Notes under the pieces: generated by a model | Told to the model about the DNA's origin: nothing | What the model saw: the letters and a program-made list of their open reading frames with translations, nothing else | The model's database searches: none | Source of the DNA: Mycoplasmatota bacterium | GTDB taxonomy: Bacteria; Bacillota_I; Bacilli_A; Haloplasmatales; Haloplasmataceae | Direction of reading: 5' to 3' | Assembly: GCA_018394295.1 (NCBI GenBank) | Contig: CP074573.1 | Span: 1,116,001 to 1,180,000 of the forward strand | Length of the DNA stretch: 64,000 nt | Made by a program: the position numbers and the translations under genes | Part shown: positions 47,271-56,127 of the stretch, one piece after another | Layout of the letters: every line of letters starts with the position of its first letter | How positions within the stretch are numbered: position 1 is the first letter of the stretch

Positions 47271-48341
47271 GTGTACCCTCAAATTAAAATCAATCTTGAT
47301 AAATTAGCACATAATACTAAAACGATGGTTAATATCTGTCGCGCTAATGGTATCACTTCAATTTTTGGGGTGACTAAAGTGTTAGCTGGTGATATAAAAG
47401 TCTTAGATACCGTAATTTCTTCTGGAATTACACATATAGCTGATTCAAGAATAGAAAATTTAAAGTTATTACAGCATTATCAATTACCAAAAGTTTTGCT
47501 AAGACTACCGATGAAAAGTGAAGTAGAAGCAGTTGTTAAATACACGGATATTTCTTTAAATTCTGAATTAGAAATCATTAAACTTTTAGATAAGGAAGCA
47601 AATAAAAAAAATAAAATTCATCAAATCATCCTAATGTTTGATTTAGGTGATTTGCGAGAAGGAATTTGGTTTGAAGATAATTATTTAGAACTTGTTAAGA
47701 GTATCTTAAACCTTAAAAACATTCAGATAATTGGAATTGGTACGAATTTAACTTGTTATGGAGCAGTAATACCTACTGAAGAAAATTTATCGACATTAGT
47801 TAAGATAAAAAATGACATTGAAAATCAATTTCAGATTAAACTTGATATTATTTCTGGGGGAAATTCTTCAAGTTTACATTTGATTTTTAAAAACAAATTA
47901 CCAAAAGGAATTAATAATTTACGGATTGGTGAAGCTATTTTTTTAGGTCGGGAAACAGCTTATGAAGAAAATATTAAACCTTGTTTTCAAGATGTATTTA
48001 CCTTAAAAGCTGAAATAATTGAATTAAAAGAAAAACCATCGTTTCCTATTGGGGAGAGAGGAGTCGATGCGTTTGGTGAACAAGTTCAGTATGAGGATGT
48101 TGGGTTAATGAAACGGGCTATATTAGCTATTGGTAAACAAGATATTTATCCATCTAATATAAGACCAATAGATGATAAAATTAATTTTTTAGGAGCTAGT
48201 AGTGATCATCTACTCGTTGATGTTACTAAAGGAAATTATAAAATAGGGGAGAGCATTTCCTTTAGAGTGAATTATGGTGGACTACTTCAACTCATGACTT
48301 CTCCATACGTAAATAAAGTATATGTAAAAAAGCATGAATAA
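47271..48341 (+). CDS. orr: ornithine racemase
   Basis: This 356-residue protein is an alanine-racemase-fold PLP enzyme. The N-terminal IKINLDKLAHNTKTMVNICR and FGVTKVLAGD (with the PLP lysine) match ornithine racemase, as do SGGNSSSLHLIF and LRIGEAIFLGRETAY. It makes D-ornithine, the substrate of OraSE. It starts at GTG after TAGGTGATA and is the last gene of the arginine/ornithine operon. Confidence 0.92.
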   Translation: MYPQIKINLDKLAHNTKTMVNICRANGITSIFGVTKVLAGDIKVLDTVISSGITHIADSRIENLKLLQHYQLPKVLLRLPMKSEVEAVVKYTDISLNSELEIIKLLDKEANKKNKIHQIILMFDLGDLREGIWFEDNYLELVKSILNLKNIQIIGIGTNLTCYGAVIPTEENLSTLVKIKNDIENQFQIKLDIISGGNSSSLHLIFKNKLPKGINNLRIGEAIFLGRETAYEENIKPCFQDVFTLKAEIIELKEKPSFPIGERGVDAFGEQVQYEDVGLMKRAILAIGKQDIYPSNIRPIDDKINFLGASSDHLLVDVTKGNYKIGESISFRVNYGGLLQLMTSPYVNKVYVKKHE

Positions 48342-48355
48342 TCTCATGCTTTTTC
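48326..48355. terminator. bidirectional terminator after orr
   Basis: AAAAAGCATGA pairs with TCATGCTTTTT over a six-base loop. It has A residues on one side and T residues on the other, so it can serve orr and the convergent minus-strand gene. Confidence 0.85.
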
Positions 48356-48358
48356 ATT

Positions 48359-49297
48359 TTATCTATTTGCTATGAATTCACCATCAGTGGTTAACTTAAT
48401 CCCATAGCCATCTATAAGTATAAATGTTATATAATACTCTTTTGAATTATCTAAGGTATATACACCACTTATAAATTGATATTCAGAATCACTTGTTTTT
48501 GTTACTTGATCAGTATAGTCAATAACAGTTTCATTTTCATCATTAAATGGCTCTAATATTCTAATTTTTACAGTTTCAATTTTAAAGTTAGGATTTCCTT
48601 GATGACGAATTGATAGATTAAAATGTAATTTACCATCTTCTATTCTAGCGTCTTCTTTAACTCTGTGGATGTAAAAATCTTTATTATCTATCGTAAATAT
48701 TTTCTCTTGTTTGCTTTCAGTTGGTGTTTCAGATAAAAGATGAATTGTGTAGTTTTTATCAAGATCTAGTTGAATGGTTTTGTTAAATGTTAAATATCCT
48801 TGTTGAGTAAGTTCTATTTTTTGCCATGTACTTTCATCTTGGTCATTGGTAGCTAGTAAATAAAGTTGTGAATTTGGATTTAATTCTTTAATTGTAAAAT
48901 TTATTCTTACATTAATCTGTTGTTTATCTTCTGTAAAATCTAATCTTTTATAAGATGAATCAGTAATCCATTGATTTTGATTTACTAAATCATTATATTT
49001 CTGTTCTAAATCATAATACATATTACTTATACTTTGACTAATCGAATTTAATTTATTTTGATTATTATGTAATGTATTTTGTAAGTTGTTAATTTTTGAT
49101 TGAGTAGTGATACCAAATATAATTAGTACAATAAAGAGGATAGAAAAAATAAAATGAATTGGTTCCATAAAACCAAGTGAATTCGATTTTCCATGTAAGG
49201 AATTATTTATTTGACGTTTATATAAATAGTTATATAATAAAAAAGCAAAAACAATAATAGTAAAAACAATTATTAATAAGAAATAAATACTTGCCAT
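48359..49297 (-). CDS. membrane-anchored coiled-coil protein, unknown function
   Basis: This 312-residue protein has two N-terminal transmembrane segments (SIYFLLIIVFTIIVFAFLLYN and FIFSILFIVLIIFGI), then a coiled-coil rich in Gln/Asn (residues about 68-110), then about 200 residues of beta-rich extracytoplasmic sequence. I do not recognise the domain. It is nine bases after the LytTR gene, so it is probably cotranscribed and may sense or hold the regulator. It has a GGAGG site. Confidence 0.7.
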   Translation of the reverse strand: MASIYFLLIIVFTIIVFAFLLYNYLYKRQINNSLHGKSNSLGFMEPIHFIFSILFIVLIIFGITTQSKINNLQNTLHNNQNKLNSISQSISNMYYDLEQKYNDLVNQNQWITDSSYKRLDFTEDKQQINVRINFTIKELNPNSQLYLLATNDQDESTWQKIELTQQGYLTFNKTIQLDLDKNYTIHLLSETPTESKQEKIFTIDNKDFYIHRVKEDARIEDGKLHFNLSIRHQGNPNFKIETVKIRILEPFNDENETVIDYTDQVTKTSDSEYQFISGVYTLDNSKEYYITFILIDGYGIKLTTDGEFIANR

Positions 49298-49306
49298 AAA
49301 AGCCTC

Positions 49307-49753
49307 CTAAAATCCAATAAATTCTTTAAATTGATGATAGTAACTTCGAGTTACTTCAAGTTTTTGTTTATTATTCATTAATAGTTCTAATTTTGTATTA
49401 AATCTTGGTCTTATTTCTTTGATCTGGTGTTTGTTTACCACACAAGATTTATTAATCCTTATGAATCCTTTTTCTTGATAAATGCCTTCAATTTCATAAA
49501 GTTTTTCTTTAATAGAATATATTTTATCCAGTGTATGCAGATTAATGTCATGCCCAAAACTTTCAACATAGATAATATCTGAATAATGAATGATTTCGTA
49601 ACGATTATTATATTTACCTACAATTGAGTCTGTTTTAAAGTTATGTTCTTTAAGAATAAGATTAGCTTCATCACTAACAGTAAACCCGCCTTTTTCAAGC
49701 ATTTCTACATATAAACTGTATTTTTCTTTTTTACAGATAACTTTAACTTTCAT
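49307..49753 (-). CDS. LytTR-family DNA-binding regulator
   Basis: This 148-residue protein ends in a LytTR domain: EIIHYSDIIYVESFGHDINLHT, then GFIRINKSCVVNKHQIKEIRPR and LEVTRSYYHQFKEFI. The first 50 residues are a short N-terminal region, not a full receiver domain. LytTR proteins bind DNA with beta strands and often control virulence, competence or bacteriocin genes. It is coupled to a membrane protein with an outer domain, a common arrangement for LytTR regulatory pairs. Confidence 0.85.
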   Translation of the reverse strand: MKVKVICKKEKYSLYVEMLEKGGFTVSDEANLILKEHNFKTDSIVGKYNNRYEIIHYSDIIYVESFGHDINLHTLDKIYSIKEKLYEIEGIYQEKGFIRINKSCVVNKHQIKEIRPRFNTKLELLMNNKQKLEVTRSYYHQFKEFIGF

Positions 49754-49952
49754 TTTCCACCGTCCTCTAAATCTTATTATATTTTAATTAATATAAGAAA
49801 TAAATCTATTTATCCTAACATACAAGATAATCATCATAAGTTGCAAAACTAAACATGTTTATTATAACATATATATTATAAATTCTAATTTTATTATGAA
49901 AGAGGTTAGGGTATAAAATGTAAAACTGAAGAGAATTTTTATAGTGTAAATA

Positions 49953-49981
49953 TTGAGTTAAGATGGAAAAAAGTGTATACT
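49953..49981 (+). promoter_or_regulatory. promoter of the tldD-pmbA operon
   Basis: TTGAGT, a 17-base spacer and TATACT fit a sigma-A promoter and lie 30 bases before the tldD ATG. Confidence 0.6.
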
Positions 49982-50011
49982 TATTATAGCATGAAAAAAA
50001 GGAGTGTTAGG

Positions 50012-51403
50012 ATGATAAGTAAACAAGATGCAAAAAAAGTGCTACAAGTTTGTTTAGAAACTGGTGGTGACTTTGCAGAAATCTATTTAGAGAATACCAT
50101 TCATAACGACTTAGAATTAAGTAGTGGAGAGATTAGTAAATCAAATACCAGTCAAATTTATGGAGCAGGTATCCGTATCTTACATCAAGAATCTGAGGTT
50201 TATGGATACACAAATGATACAAGTTTCGATGGATTAACGAATTTAGCAGAATCTTTAGCTAAATCTTATAATAATAAAAAGATAGATATAGATTTTGATT
50301 TAGTAGAAGAAAAATTAGATAATAAACATAATGTATTAAAAAAACCTTTGGAAACTACAAATGATGAAAAAGTAAAATATATGAGAGATGTCTATGAGGC
50401 TGCTAATAGTTATCATGAAGATATCAGTCAAGTCATCGTTTCTATATGGGAACATAATCAAAAAGTGACAATTATAAACACAGAAGGTAAAATGATCAGT
50501 GATTCAAGAACCAATATCCGGCTATCACTTCGTGTTATCGCTAGTAAAGATGGTGTAATGCAAAGTGCTTCTGATTCAATTGGTAGAAACCAAGGATTTG
50601 AGATTTTCGAAAATACTGATTTAAAATCATTCGCTAAAAAAGTTGCTGAAAGTGCTGTTAAGATGTTGACAGCTGATGAGATGGAAGGACAAATGTTACC
50701 AGTTGTGATTCATAATGCTTTTGGTGGGGTAATCTTACATGAAGCTTGTGGTCATGCTTTAGAAGCGACATCAGTTGCTAAAGGAATCTCAGTTTTTTCA
50801 GGTAAATTAGGTCAAAAAATCGCAAGTGATATTGTCACAGCAGTTGATGATGGAACGATTACTAATGCTTGGGGTTCTTTAAATATAGATGATGAAGGAA
50901 CTGAAACAAGAAGAAATGTTTTAATTGAAAATGGAATTTTAAAAAGTTATTTAGTAGATAAACGAAACGCTAGAAAGATGAACTGTGATATTACCGCTTC
51001 AGCACGTCGTCAATCCTATCGTTATTCACCAACGTCTCGTATGACCAATACCTTCTTCGTTAATGGTGAGTCAACATTTGATGAAATTATTGCTAATACT
51101 AAATATGGTTTTTTTGCTAAAGAGATGGGCGGAGGCTCTGTTAATACAGCGACTGGTGAATTTAATTTTACCGTTAATGAAGGTTATATGATTGAGGATG
51201 GTAAAATCACACGTCCAGTTCGCGGGGCAACCTTAGTTGGAAACGGTGCTGACGTTTTAAAGAAAATCGATATGGTAGGAAATAATTTGTCATCTGGACA
51301 TGGTATGTGTGGGTCTTCGAGTGGAACAATCCCAGCGAATGTAGGACAACCTACTATTAGGTTGTCAAGCATGACTGTTGGTGGAAGAGGAGGTAAAAAA
51401 TAA
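50012..51403 (+). CDS. tldD: TldD-type metalloprotease
   Basis: This protein of about 463 residues has the TldD zinc motif HEACGHALEA (HExxxH), preceded by VVIHNAFGGVIL. The N-terminus YLENTIHNDLELSSGEI and the glycine-rich end STMT-like MCGSSSGTIPANVGQP agree with the family. Start ATG 50012 has AAGGAG seven bases upstream; an in-frame ATG 39 bases earlier lacks one. TldD and PmbA/TldE form a heteromeric protease that trims modified peptides. pmbA follows with one base overlap. Confidence 0.93.
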   Translation: MISKQDAKKVLQVCLETGGDFAEIYLENTIHNDLELSSGEISKSNTSQIYGAGIRILHQESEVYGYTNDTSFDGLTNLAESLAKSYNNKKIDIDFDLVEEKLDNKHNVLKKPLETTNDEKVKYMRDVYEAANSYHEDISQVIVSIWEHNQKVTIINTEGKMISDSRTNIRLSLRVIASKDGVMQSASDSIGRNQGFEIFENTDLKSFAKKVAESAVKMLTADEMEGQMLPVVIHNAFGGVILHEACGHALEATSVAKGISVFSGKLGQKIASDIVTAVDDGTITNAWGSLNIDDEGTETRRNVLIENGILKSYLVDKRNARKMNCDITASARRQSYRYSPTSRMTNTFFVNGESTFDEIIANTKYGFFAKEMGGGSVNTATGEFNFTVNEGYMIEDGKITRPVRGATLVGNGADVLKKIDMVGNNLSSGHGMCGSSSGTIPANVGQPTIRLSSMTVGGRGGKK

Positions 51404-52734
51404 TGAATTTTGACTTGTTAATTAAAAAAGCTAAAGAAGCCAATATTACAGAAATTGAAATTTATTCTCAACATAAACAAGGGTTGAATATTAATTTGTT
51501 TAATCGAAAAGTTGATAAATTTGTGATTAATAATACAAAAGGTATTGCCGTTAGAGGATTATATAATAATCAAATGGGGTATGTTAGTTGTGAAAATTTA
51601 AGTGATGACAATATAGATTTTATTATTCAAAAATTAATAGATAATGCAGGGGTATTAACCAGTGAAGAAGAGAGTATTATTTTTGAAGGCTCAAATTCTT
51701 ATCCAGAAGTAAAACCAGCTGATGCATCGTTTTTATCTATTGATCCTCAAGTAAAAATTGAGAGGTTACAAAAACTTGAAGATGCGATTAAAAAGAAAGA
51801 TCCTCGTATAACAAGTGTTGGTTATTGTATGTATAATGAAACAAAAATTGACACAATGATTCAAAATTCAAAAGGTCTTCATTTAATTAAATCTGAAGCT
51901 TATTGTTTTGTTTATGCTTCAGCTGTAGCCAAAGATAATGATGATGTAAAATCATTTGGTGACTATATTATCACGAATGATTTTAATAAAATTAATATTG
52001 AAGAACTAGCAAATAATATCGTTGATCGAGCAGTTGCTTTACTAAATTCATCACCAGTTCAATCAGATAAGTATCCAATCATCTTTGAAAACAAAGTGTT
52101 TGCAGATATCTTACAAGCATATGAACCTATGTTTTCAGGAGATTCAGTTTTAAGGAAATTAACATTGTTAAAAGATAAACTTGGTGATAAAATAGTCAGT
52201 GATAAGATTACTCTAATTGATGATCCATTATCAACTGAATCTTATTCTCAAAATGCTTTTGACGATGAAGGTGTGAGTTGTTATAGAAAAGAAATCATAT
52301 CAAATGGTGTATTAAATACCTTTCTTCATAATTTAAAAACAGCACATGCACTTAATACCAAATCAACAGGTAATGGATTTAAAGCTGGGCTTAATGCACC
52401 TGTCAGTGTTCAAAGCAATAATTTATACATAAAAAAAGGAACAACAAGTATCAATGAAATGATTAAATCAATCGATAGAGGTTTATTAATTACTGAAGTA
52501 GCAGGTCTTCATGCAGGAGTTAACGCTGTATCAGGTGACTTTAGTTTGCAATCATCAGGATTTTTAATTGAAAATAAAAAAATTACTCGTCCGGTATCTT
52601 TGATTGTTGTAGCAGGTAATTTCCTTGATATGTTAAACCAAGTTGAATTTGTTGGAGATGATTTAATTTTTACAGCTGAACAAATTGGATCACCATCTGT
52701 AAAAATTAGTGGTTTACAAGTTTCAGGAAAATAA
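51403..52734 (+). CDS. PmbA/TldE-type protease subunit
   Basis: This 443-residue protein is the partner of TldD and lacks the HExxxH motif, as expected for the TldE/PmbA type. It has IAVRGLYNNQMGYVSCENLSDD at the N-terminus, LIDDPLSTESYSQNAFDDEGVS and a FKAGLNAPVSVQSNNLYIKKGT region with GVNAVSGDFSLQSSGFLI near the end. It begins one base inside the tldD stop. No peptide-modification genes occur nearby, so its substrate is unknown. A terminator follows. Confidence 0.92.
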   Translation: MNFDLLIKKAKEANITEIEIYSQHKQGLNINLFNRKVDKFVINNTKGIAVRGLYNNQMGYVSCENLSDDNIDFIIQKLIDNAGVLTSEEESIIFEGSNSYPEVKPADASFLSIDPQVKIERLQKLEDAIKKKDPRITSVGYCMYNETKIDTMIQNSKGLHLIKSEAYCFVYASAVAKDNDDVKSFGDYIITNDFNKINIEELANNIVDRAVALLNSSPVQSDKYPIIFENKVFADILQAYEPMFSGDSVLRKLTLLKDKLGDKIVSDKITLIDDPLSTESYSQNAFDDEGVSCYRKEIISNGVLNTFLHNLKTAHALNTKSTGNGFKAGLNAPVSVQSNNLYIKKGTTSINEMIKSIDRGLLITEVAGLHAGVNAVSGDFSLQSSGFLIENKKITRPVSLIVVAGNFLDMLNQVEFVGDDLIFTAEQIGSPSVKISGLQVSGK

Positions 52735-52780
52735 GAACAGTATATCCAATTATAATAATAAGATAATAGTTAACAAATAA

Positions 52781-52817
52781 AAAAAATGCTTTCTAAAATA
52801 TTAGGAAGCATTTTTTA
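52781..52817 (+). terminator. intrinsic terminator after pmbA
   Basis: AAAAAATGCTTTCTAA pairs with TTAGGAAGCATTTTTT around a short loop; the stem is nearly perfect and ends in T residues. Confidence 0.85.
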
Positions 52818-52896
52818 TTATATCTATTGTATTATAACTATCTTATCTACTTCGTTTTTAAAAGTATATGACTATGGTTAGTTATAACATTGTTGT

Positions 52897-53090
52897 TTAA
52901 TATTTTGTTAATGTTATTTCATAATTAGAGATAAAATCTGTTCTAGATGATACTGATTGATTTGTATTTGAATCAATGAAGGTAAGTGAAATATATACAG
53001 AAGAATACTGTTTAAGATGATAATCATTTAAATTATGATTTAAATCAATGTTATATAAATATCCATTGAAAAGAAAATTAAAAAGGTTTT
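52897..53090 (-). pseudogene. decayed gene fragment, C-terminal part
   Basis: A minus-strand frame of about 60 codons ends in TAA at 52897-52899 and has coherent, beta-strand-like sequence (YSSVYISLTFIDSNTN, SNYEITLTKY) but no start codon or ribosome binding site at its upstream end. It looks like the C-terminal remnant of a larger, perhaps surface, protein. No family is recognised. Confidence 0.35.
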
Positions 53091-53419
53091 AGGTTAAACT
53101 AATTGGATTAGTTCTTATTTTTTTTTAAGTTATGTTTTGTGTAGAAATAATAGTTAGAATCGTTTTATTTTATGTTTCTAACTTTTACTAAAATCAAATA
53201 GTAGTAAATTAGATATTTATTTTCTTAAGATTTGCTAAAATATTGTAGAATTACTTGTTTTTTTATTATTCTTTATATAGTTAATTTATTTCCCGAAAAA
53301 TATATTTAATTTATCAAAAAAAAATGATTTTCTATAGTCGACAACTTTCTTCTATATTTTATCATTCAACCTCCTATAATTAAATTGGTAGTACAAATAA
53401 ATTAAAGGGAGGTTTATAC
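53091..53419. other. intergenic region before the metalloprotease gene
   Basis: AT-rich sequence without a recognisable gene. Toward its right end a TATAAT box (53375-53380) and an AAAGGGAGG ribosome binding site serve the protease gene. No good -35 box is apparent. Confidence 0.5.
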
Positions 53420-55417
53420 ATGAAAAAATTGATAACAACATTTATGTTAATTCTAACATTAACATTCGCTTTTGTTGTTACGATGACTTTTAATGAAGTT
53501 GATGCACAGACTTATGATTTTAATCCAGAAAAAAGAAAATTAGATATTGGATTAAAATTAAGGGAAGAAGAAAGTAATCCATTATTTTACGAAAAATCTT
53601 TAGAAAAGATTGCTGAAACTGCATCTAATATTGATTTTAATGCAGGAACTACATTGACAATTGCAGATAATGAAGAATATTTTACTTTTAATGGTGGTAG
53701 TAAATACTATTTAGATCTTGAGGGAAATTTTATTAAATTCACCTTAAGAAGTGTCGGTGAAAATGTAGAAGTATGGGTAGCAAATAACTTAGGATATGGT
53801 TATGATAGACCTGCAGATATTGTAACACAAGCCCAAGTTGATATGCTAAGAGATGAATTTGAAAACAATATTTATCCTACGGATACTGCATTTTTTGGTC
53901 ATGAAGATTATCATGATGGAACAAATTCAGTTTTAGAGGACTGGGGGTTTGTACCTGAAGGTTATTATGCAGATAATGGAAAAAATATTATTTTAGTAGA
54001 TAATATTAAAGATGAATCTTATTATGCTAATGTAAACGTATATACAGCCGGTTATTATTGGGGAGCATTAGAATATTACTACGATAGAAACGTTGTCACA
54101 ATTGATAGTTATGCATGGTTTGCATTAATGCCTAATGATAATCCAGATTGGGCAGAGTATCAATATTCTATTTTTGGTACTCTAGCTCATGAATATCAAC
54201 ATTTAATTCACGCAGATAATGATTTAGGTGAAGATACATGGTTAAATGAAGGAATGTCTGATTTTGCTCAATATTTATGTGGTTACGGACATGATTGGAC
54301 TCATGTAAATTATTTCTTAAAATATCCGGAAAATTCACTAGTAATCTGGAATGATTACTATTCGGATGAAGTCTTAGCAGATTATGGTCAAGCCTATTTA
54401 TTACAGTTATACTTATATGACCACTTTGGAAAAGAGTTCATACAAGCTTTAGCAAAAGATACGGATCATGGAATATATAGTTTAAATAAAATGTTAAATG
54501 AATTTGATACAGGAATTGATTTTCAAGAATTATTTAGAAGATTTTCTATCGCTGTTTTAGTAGATAGTAATAATCCAGGGAATGGTATATATAATTTTGA
54601 TAGTATCGACATAAAAGTTGATGTACAATCAGCTCAAGCAAATAATAAAGAAGGATTACCTGCTTGGGGTGGAAATTATGAAATAATAGATGCTACTAAA
54701 AAGATATGGACCATTAACTTTTCTGGTGGAGATTTTGTTGACTGGGTTGTAGAAGATAATCCTTTCATTCCAGGTGAGAAAATGTTCTCTATTGGACGAA
54801 TTGATAATAATCTAGATAGATATCACATATTTGAAGTAGATTTAACTGAGGTATCAAGTGCAACTTTACAATTTGATCAGTTTGCCAATATTGAATTAGA
54901 TTATGATTATGGATATGTTGAAATCTCTTTAGATGGTGGAGAGTCTTGGGAAACTTTAGCTGCTTATACAGGTCTATTTTATACAATTAGTGAAATCAAT
55001 CTAACTCCATATACTGGAAATAATGTGTTAATAGGATTTAGATATGTTTCTGACATTTACGTTACTGGAGAATCAACTGAATATCCAAAAGGTTGGTTTA
55101 TCGATAATATTACGATACCTGAAATAAATTACTTTAATGATTGTTCATCTACGGATGGATTTGTTGACATGAGAAATTTATTAAATCAAAATCATGATTA
55201 TTATCAAGCTGTTTTTGTAAATGAAAGAGTTTTACCTAATGGAAAAACAGTTTACAAAATTGTTAGTGTTAACCCATTTGATATTAATGATGAAGATGCT
55301 TTACAATTAAGACAATTGTTTAAACAAGGAAATAATTATATGATTACATGGCATGTCGCTGACTATTTAGAAACAGATTCAATACCATTTGAATATGATA
55401 TAGTCTTCAAAAAATAA
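53420..55417 (+). CDS. secreted zinc metalloprotease with C-terminal beta domain
   Basis: This 665-residue protein has a signal peptide (about residues 1-29, KKLITTFMLILTLTFAFVV; cleavage likely after VDA). The catalytic motif HExxH occurs as FGTLAHEYQHLIHADN near residue 260, with a downstream zinc-ligand-type glutamate in WLNEGMSDFAQYL. The C-terminal 200 residues form an immune-inhibitor-A/MAM-like beta domain (YVEISLDGGESWETLAAYTG, GWFIDNITIPE). It resembles the M6 or M30 secreted peptidases and likely degrades external proteins, feeding amino acids to the fermentation pathways. It has no sortase or membrane anchor. Confidence 0.85.
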   Translation: MKKLITTFMLILTLTFAFVVTMTFNEVDAQTYDFNPEKRKLDIGLKLREEESNPLFYEKSLEKIAETASNIDFNAGTTLTIADNEEYFTFNGGSKYYLDLEGNFIKFTLRSVGENVEVWVANNLGYGYDRPADIVTQAQVDMLRDEFENNIYPTDTAFFGHEDYHDGTNSVLEDWGFVPEGYYADNGKNIILVDNIKDESYYANVNVYTAGYYWGALEYYYDRNVVTIDSYAWFALMPNDNPDWAEYQYSIFGTLAHEYQHLIHADNDLGEDTWLNEGMSDFAQYLCGYGHDWTHVNYFLKYPENSLVIWNDYYSDEVLADYGQAYLLQLYLYDHFGKEFIQALAKDTDHGIYSLNKMLNEFDTGIDFQELFRRFSIAVLVDSNNPGNGIYNFDSIDIKVDVQSAQANNKEGLPAWGGNYEIIDATKKIWTINFSGGDFVDWVVEDNPFIPGEKMFSIGRIDNNLDRYHIFEVDLTEVSSATLQFDQFANIELDYDYGYVEISLDGGESWETLAAYTGLFYTISEINLTPYTGNNVLIGFRYVSDIYVTGESTEYPKGWFIDNITIPEINYFNDCSSTDGFVDMRNLLNQNHDYYQAVFVNERVLPNGKTVYKIVSVNPFDINDEDALQLRQLFKQGNNYMITWHVADYLETDSIPFEYDIVFKK

Positions 55418-55433
55418 TGAAATGAAAAGGCTT

Positions 55434-55466
55434 AAGGCTTATATAGTTTAACTATATAAGCCTTTA
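55434..55466 (+). terminator. intrinsic terminator after metalloprotease gene
   Basis: AAGGCTTATATAG pairs perfectly with CTATATAAGCCTT around a short loop. Confidence 0.75.
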
Positions 55467-55485
55467 TATATTGTTATTATGTAAA

Positions 55486-55512
55486 ATGAAAAAGTGTGGA
55501 TTTTCCACACTT
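55486..55512 (-). terminator. intrinsic terminator of the repeat-protein gene
   Basis: On the minus strand AAGTGTGG pairs with CCACACTT around a five-base loop and is followed by a T-rich tract. Confidence 0.8.
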
Positions 55513-55538
55513 ATCATATTTTAACTTATAAATGATAA

Positions 55539-55835
55539 TTACCCTGCATAGCTATAACCGTACCCATATGGTCTTCCATATCCATAAGGTCTACCATATC
55601 CATACCAATAATATCGTCTAGGATAGTATGGTCTACCATAACCGTACCCATAAGGTCTTCCGTATGGTCTTCCATATGGTCTACCATAACCGTACCCATA
55701 AGGTCTTCCGTATGGTCTTCCATATGGTCTACCAAAACCAAAACCTAACCCTAGTGCTAAAGGTAAAAATCTATGATCATTAGTTTGTTGATCATCTTGT
55801 GTAAACATAGGATAGTCCATTTCAGTATAATACAT
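55539..55835 (-). CDS. Gly/Tyr/Arg/Pro-rich tandem-repeat protein
   Basis: This 98-residue protein has a normal N-terminal third ([17 protein letters not shown]) and then tandem [16 protein letters not shown] units to the end. The matching DNA repeats (55550-55740) are nearly identical copies. A GGGAG ribosome binding site precedes the ATG and a hairpin terminator follows, so it is a real gene. Similar low-complexity Gly/Tyr proteins occur in spore coats and surface or adhesive layers; no signal peptide is seen. The function is unknown. Confidence 0.65.
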   Translation of the reverse strand: MYYTEMDYPMFTQDDQQTNDHRFLPLALGLGFGFGRPYGRPYGRPYGYGYGRPYGRPYGRPYGYGYGRPYYPRRYYWYGYGRPYGYGRPYGYGYSYAG

Positions 55836-55998
55836 TTCCCCTAACTCCCTTTATTTTTGATGATTACATATTAAAGTATGATGTTTATCATTGCTTTGAT
55901 TAGGCACATACAATTAATAAGGTTAGATTCATCATTTTTTTTGAAACTATTTGTGAAATAAAACACATACTCATGCAAAATTTATCAAAAACTGTGTA

Positions 55999-56036
55999 AG
56001 AAAACGCTTTCTTTTTTATGAAAAAAGTGTTATAAT
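55999..56036 (+). promoter_or_regulatory. promoter region of the leucine dehydrogenase operon with cre-like site
   Basis: TATAAT (56031-56036) is the -10 box. AAGAAAACGCTTTCT (55999-56013) resembles a cre site, with the central GAAAACGCTTTC symmetrical but two mismatches to the consensus. It lies where the -35 box should be, unlike the other three sites, which follow the -10 box. Confidence 0.5.
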
Positions 56037-56127
56037 CTATTTTGTAATAGAAATATATGATTAACTACTAACTTATTGTAACAAGTTAATGAATAATCAT
56101 ATAGAAATTAATAGGGAGGAACTACTT

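Noticed and set aside
55550-55740. Possible CRISPR-like direct repeats
   Set aside because: Repeats are short, adjacent and in phase with a coding frame; there are no spacers and no cas genes.
55526-55741. Second repeated open frame with [10 protein letters not shown] units on the minus strand
   Set aside because: It is a shifted-frame reading of the same DNA repeats as the Gly/Tyr/Arg protein; that frame has the ribosome binding site and a unique N-terminus.
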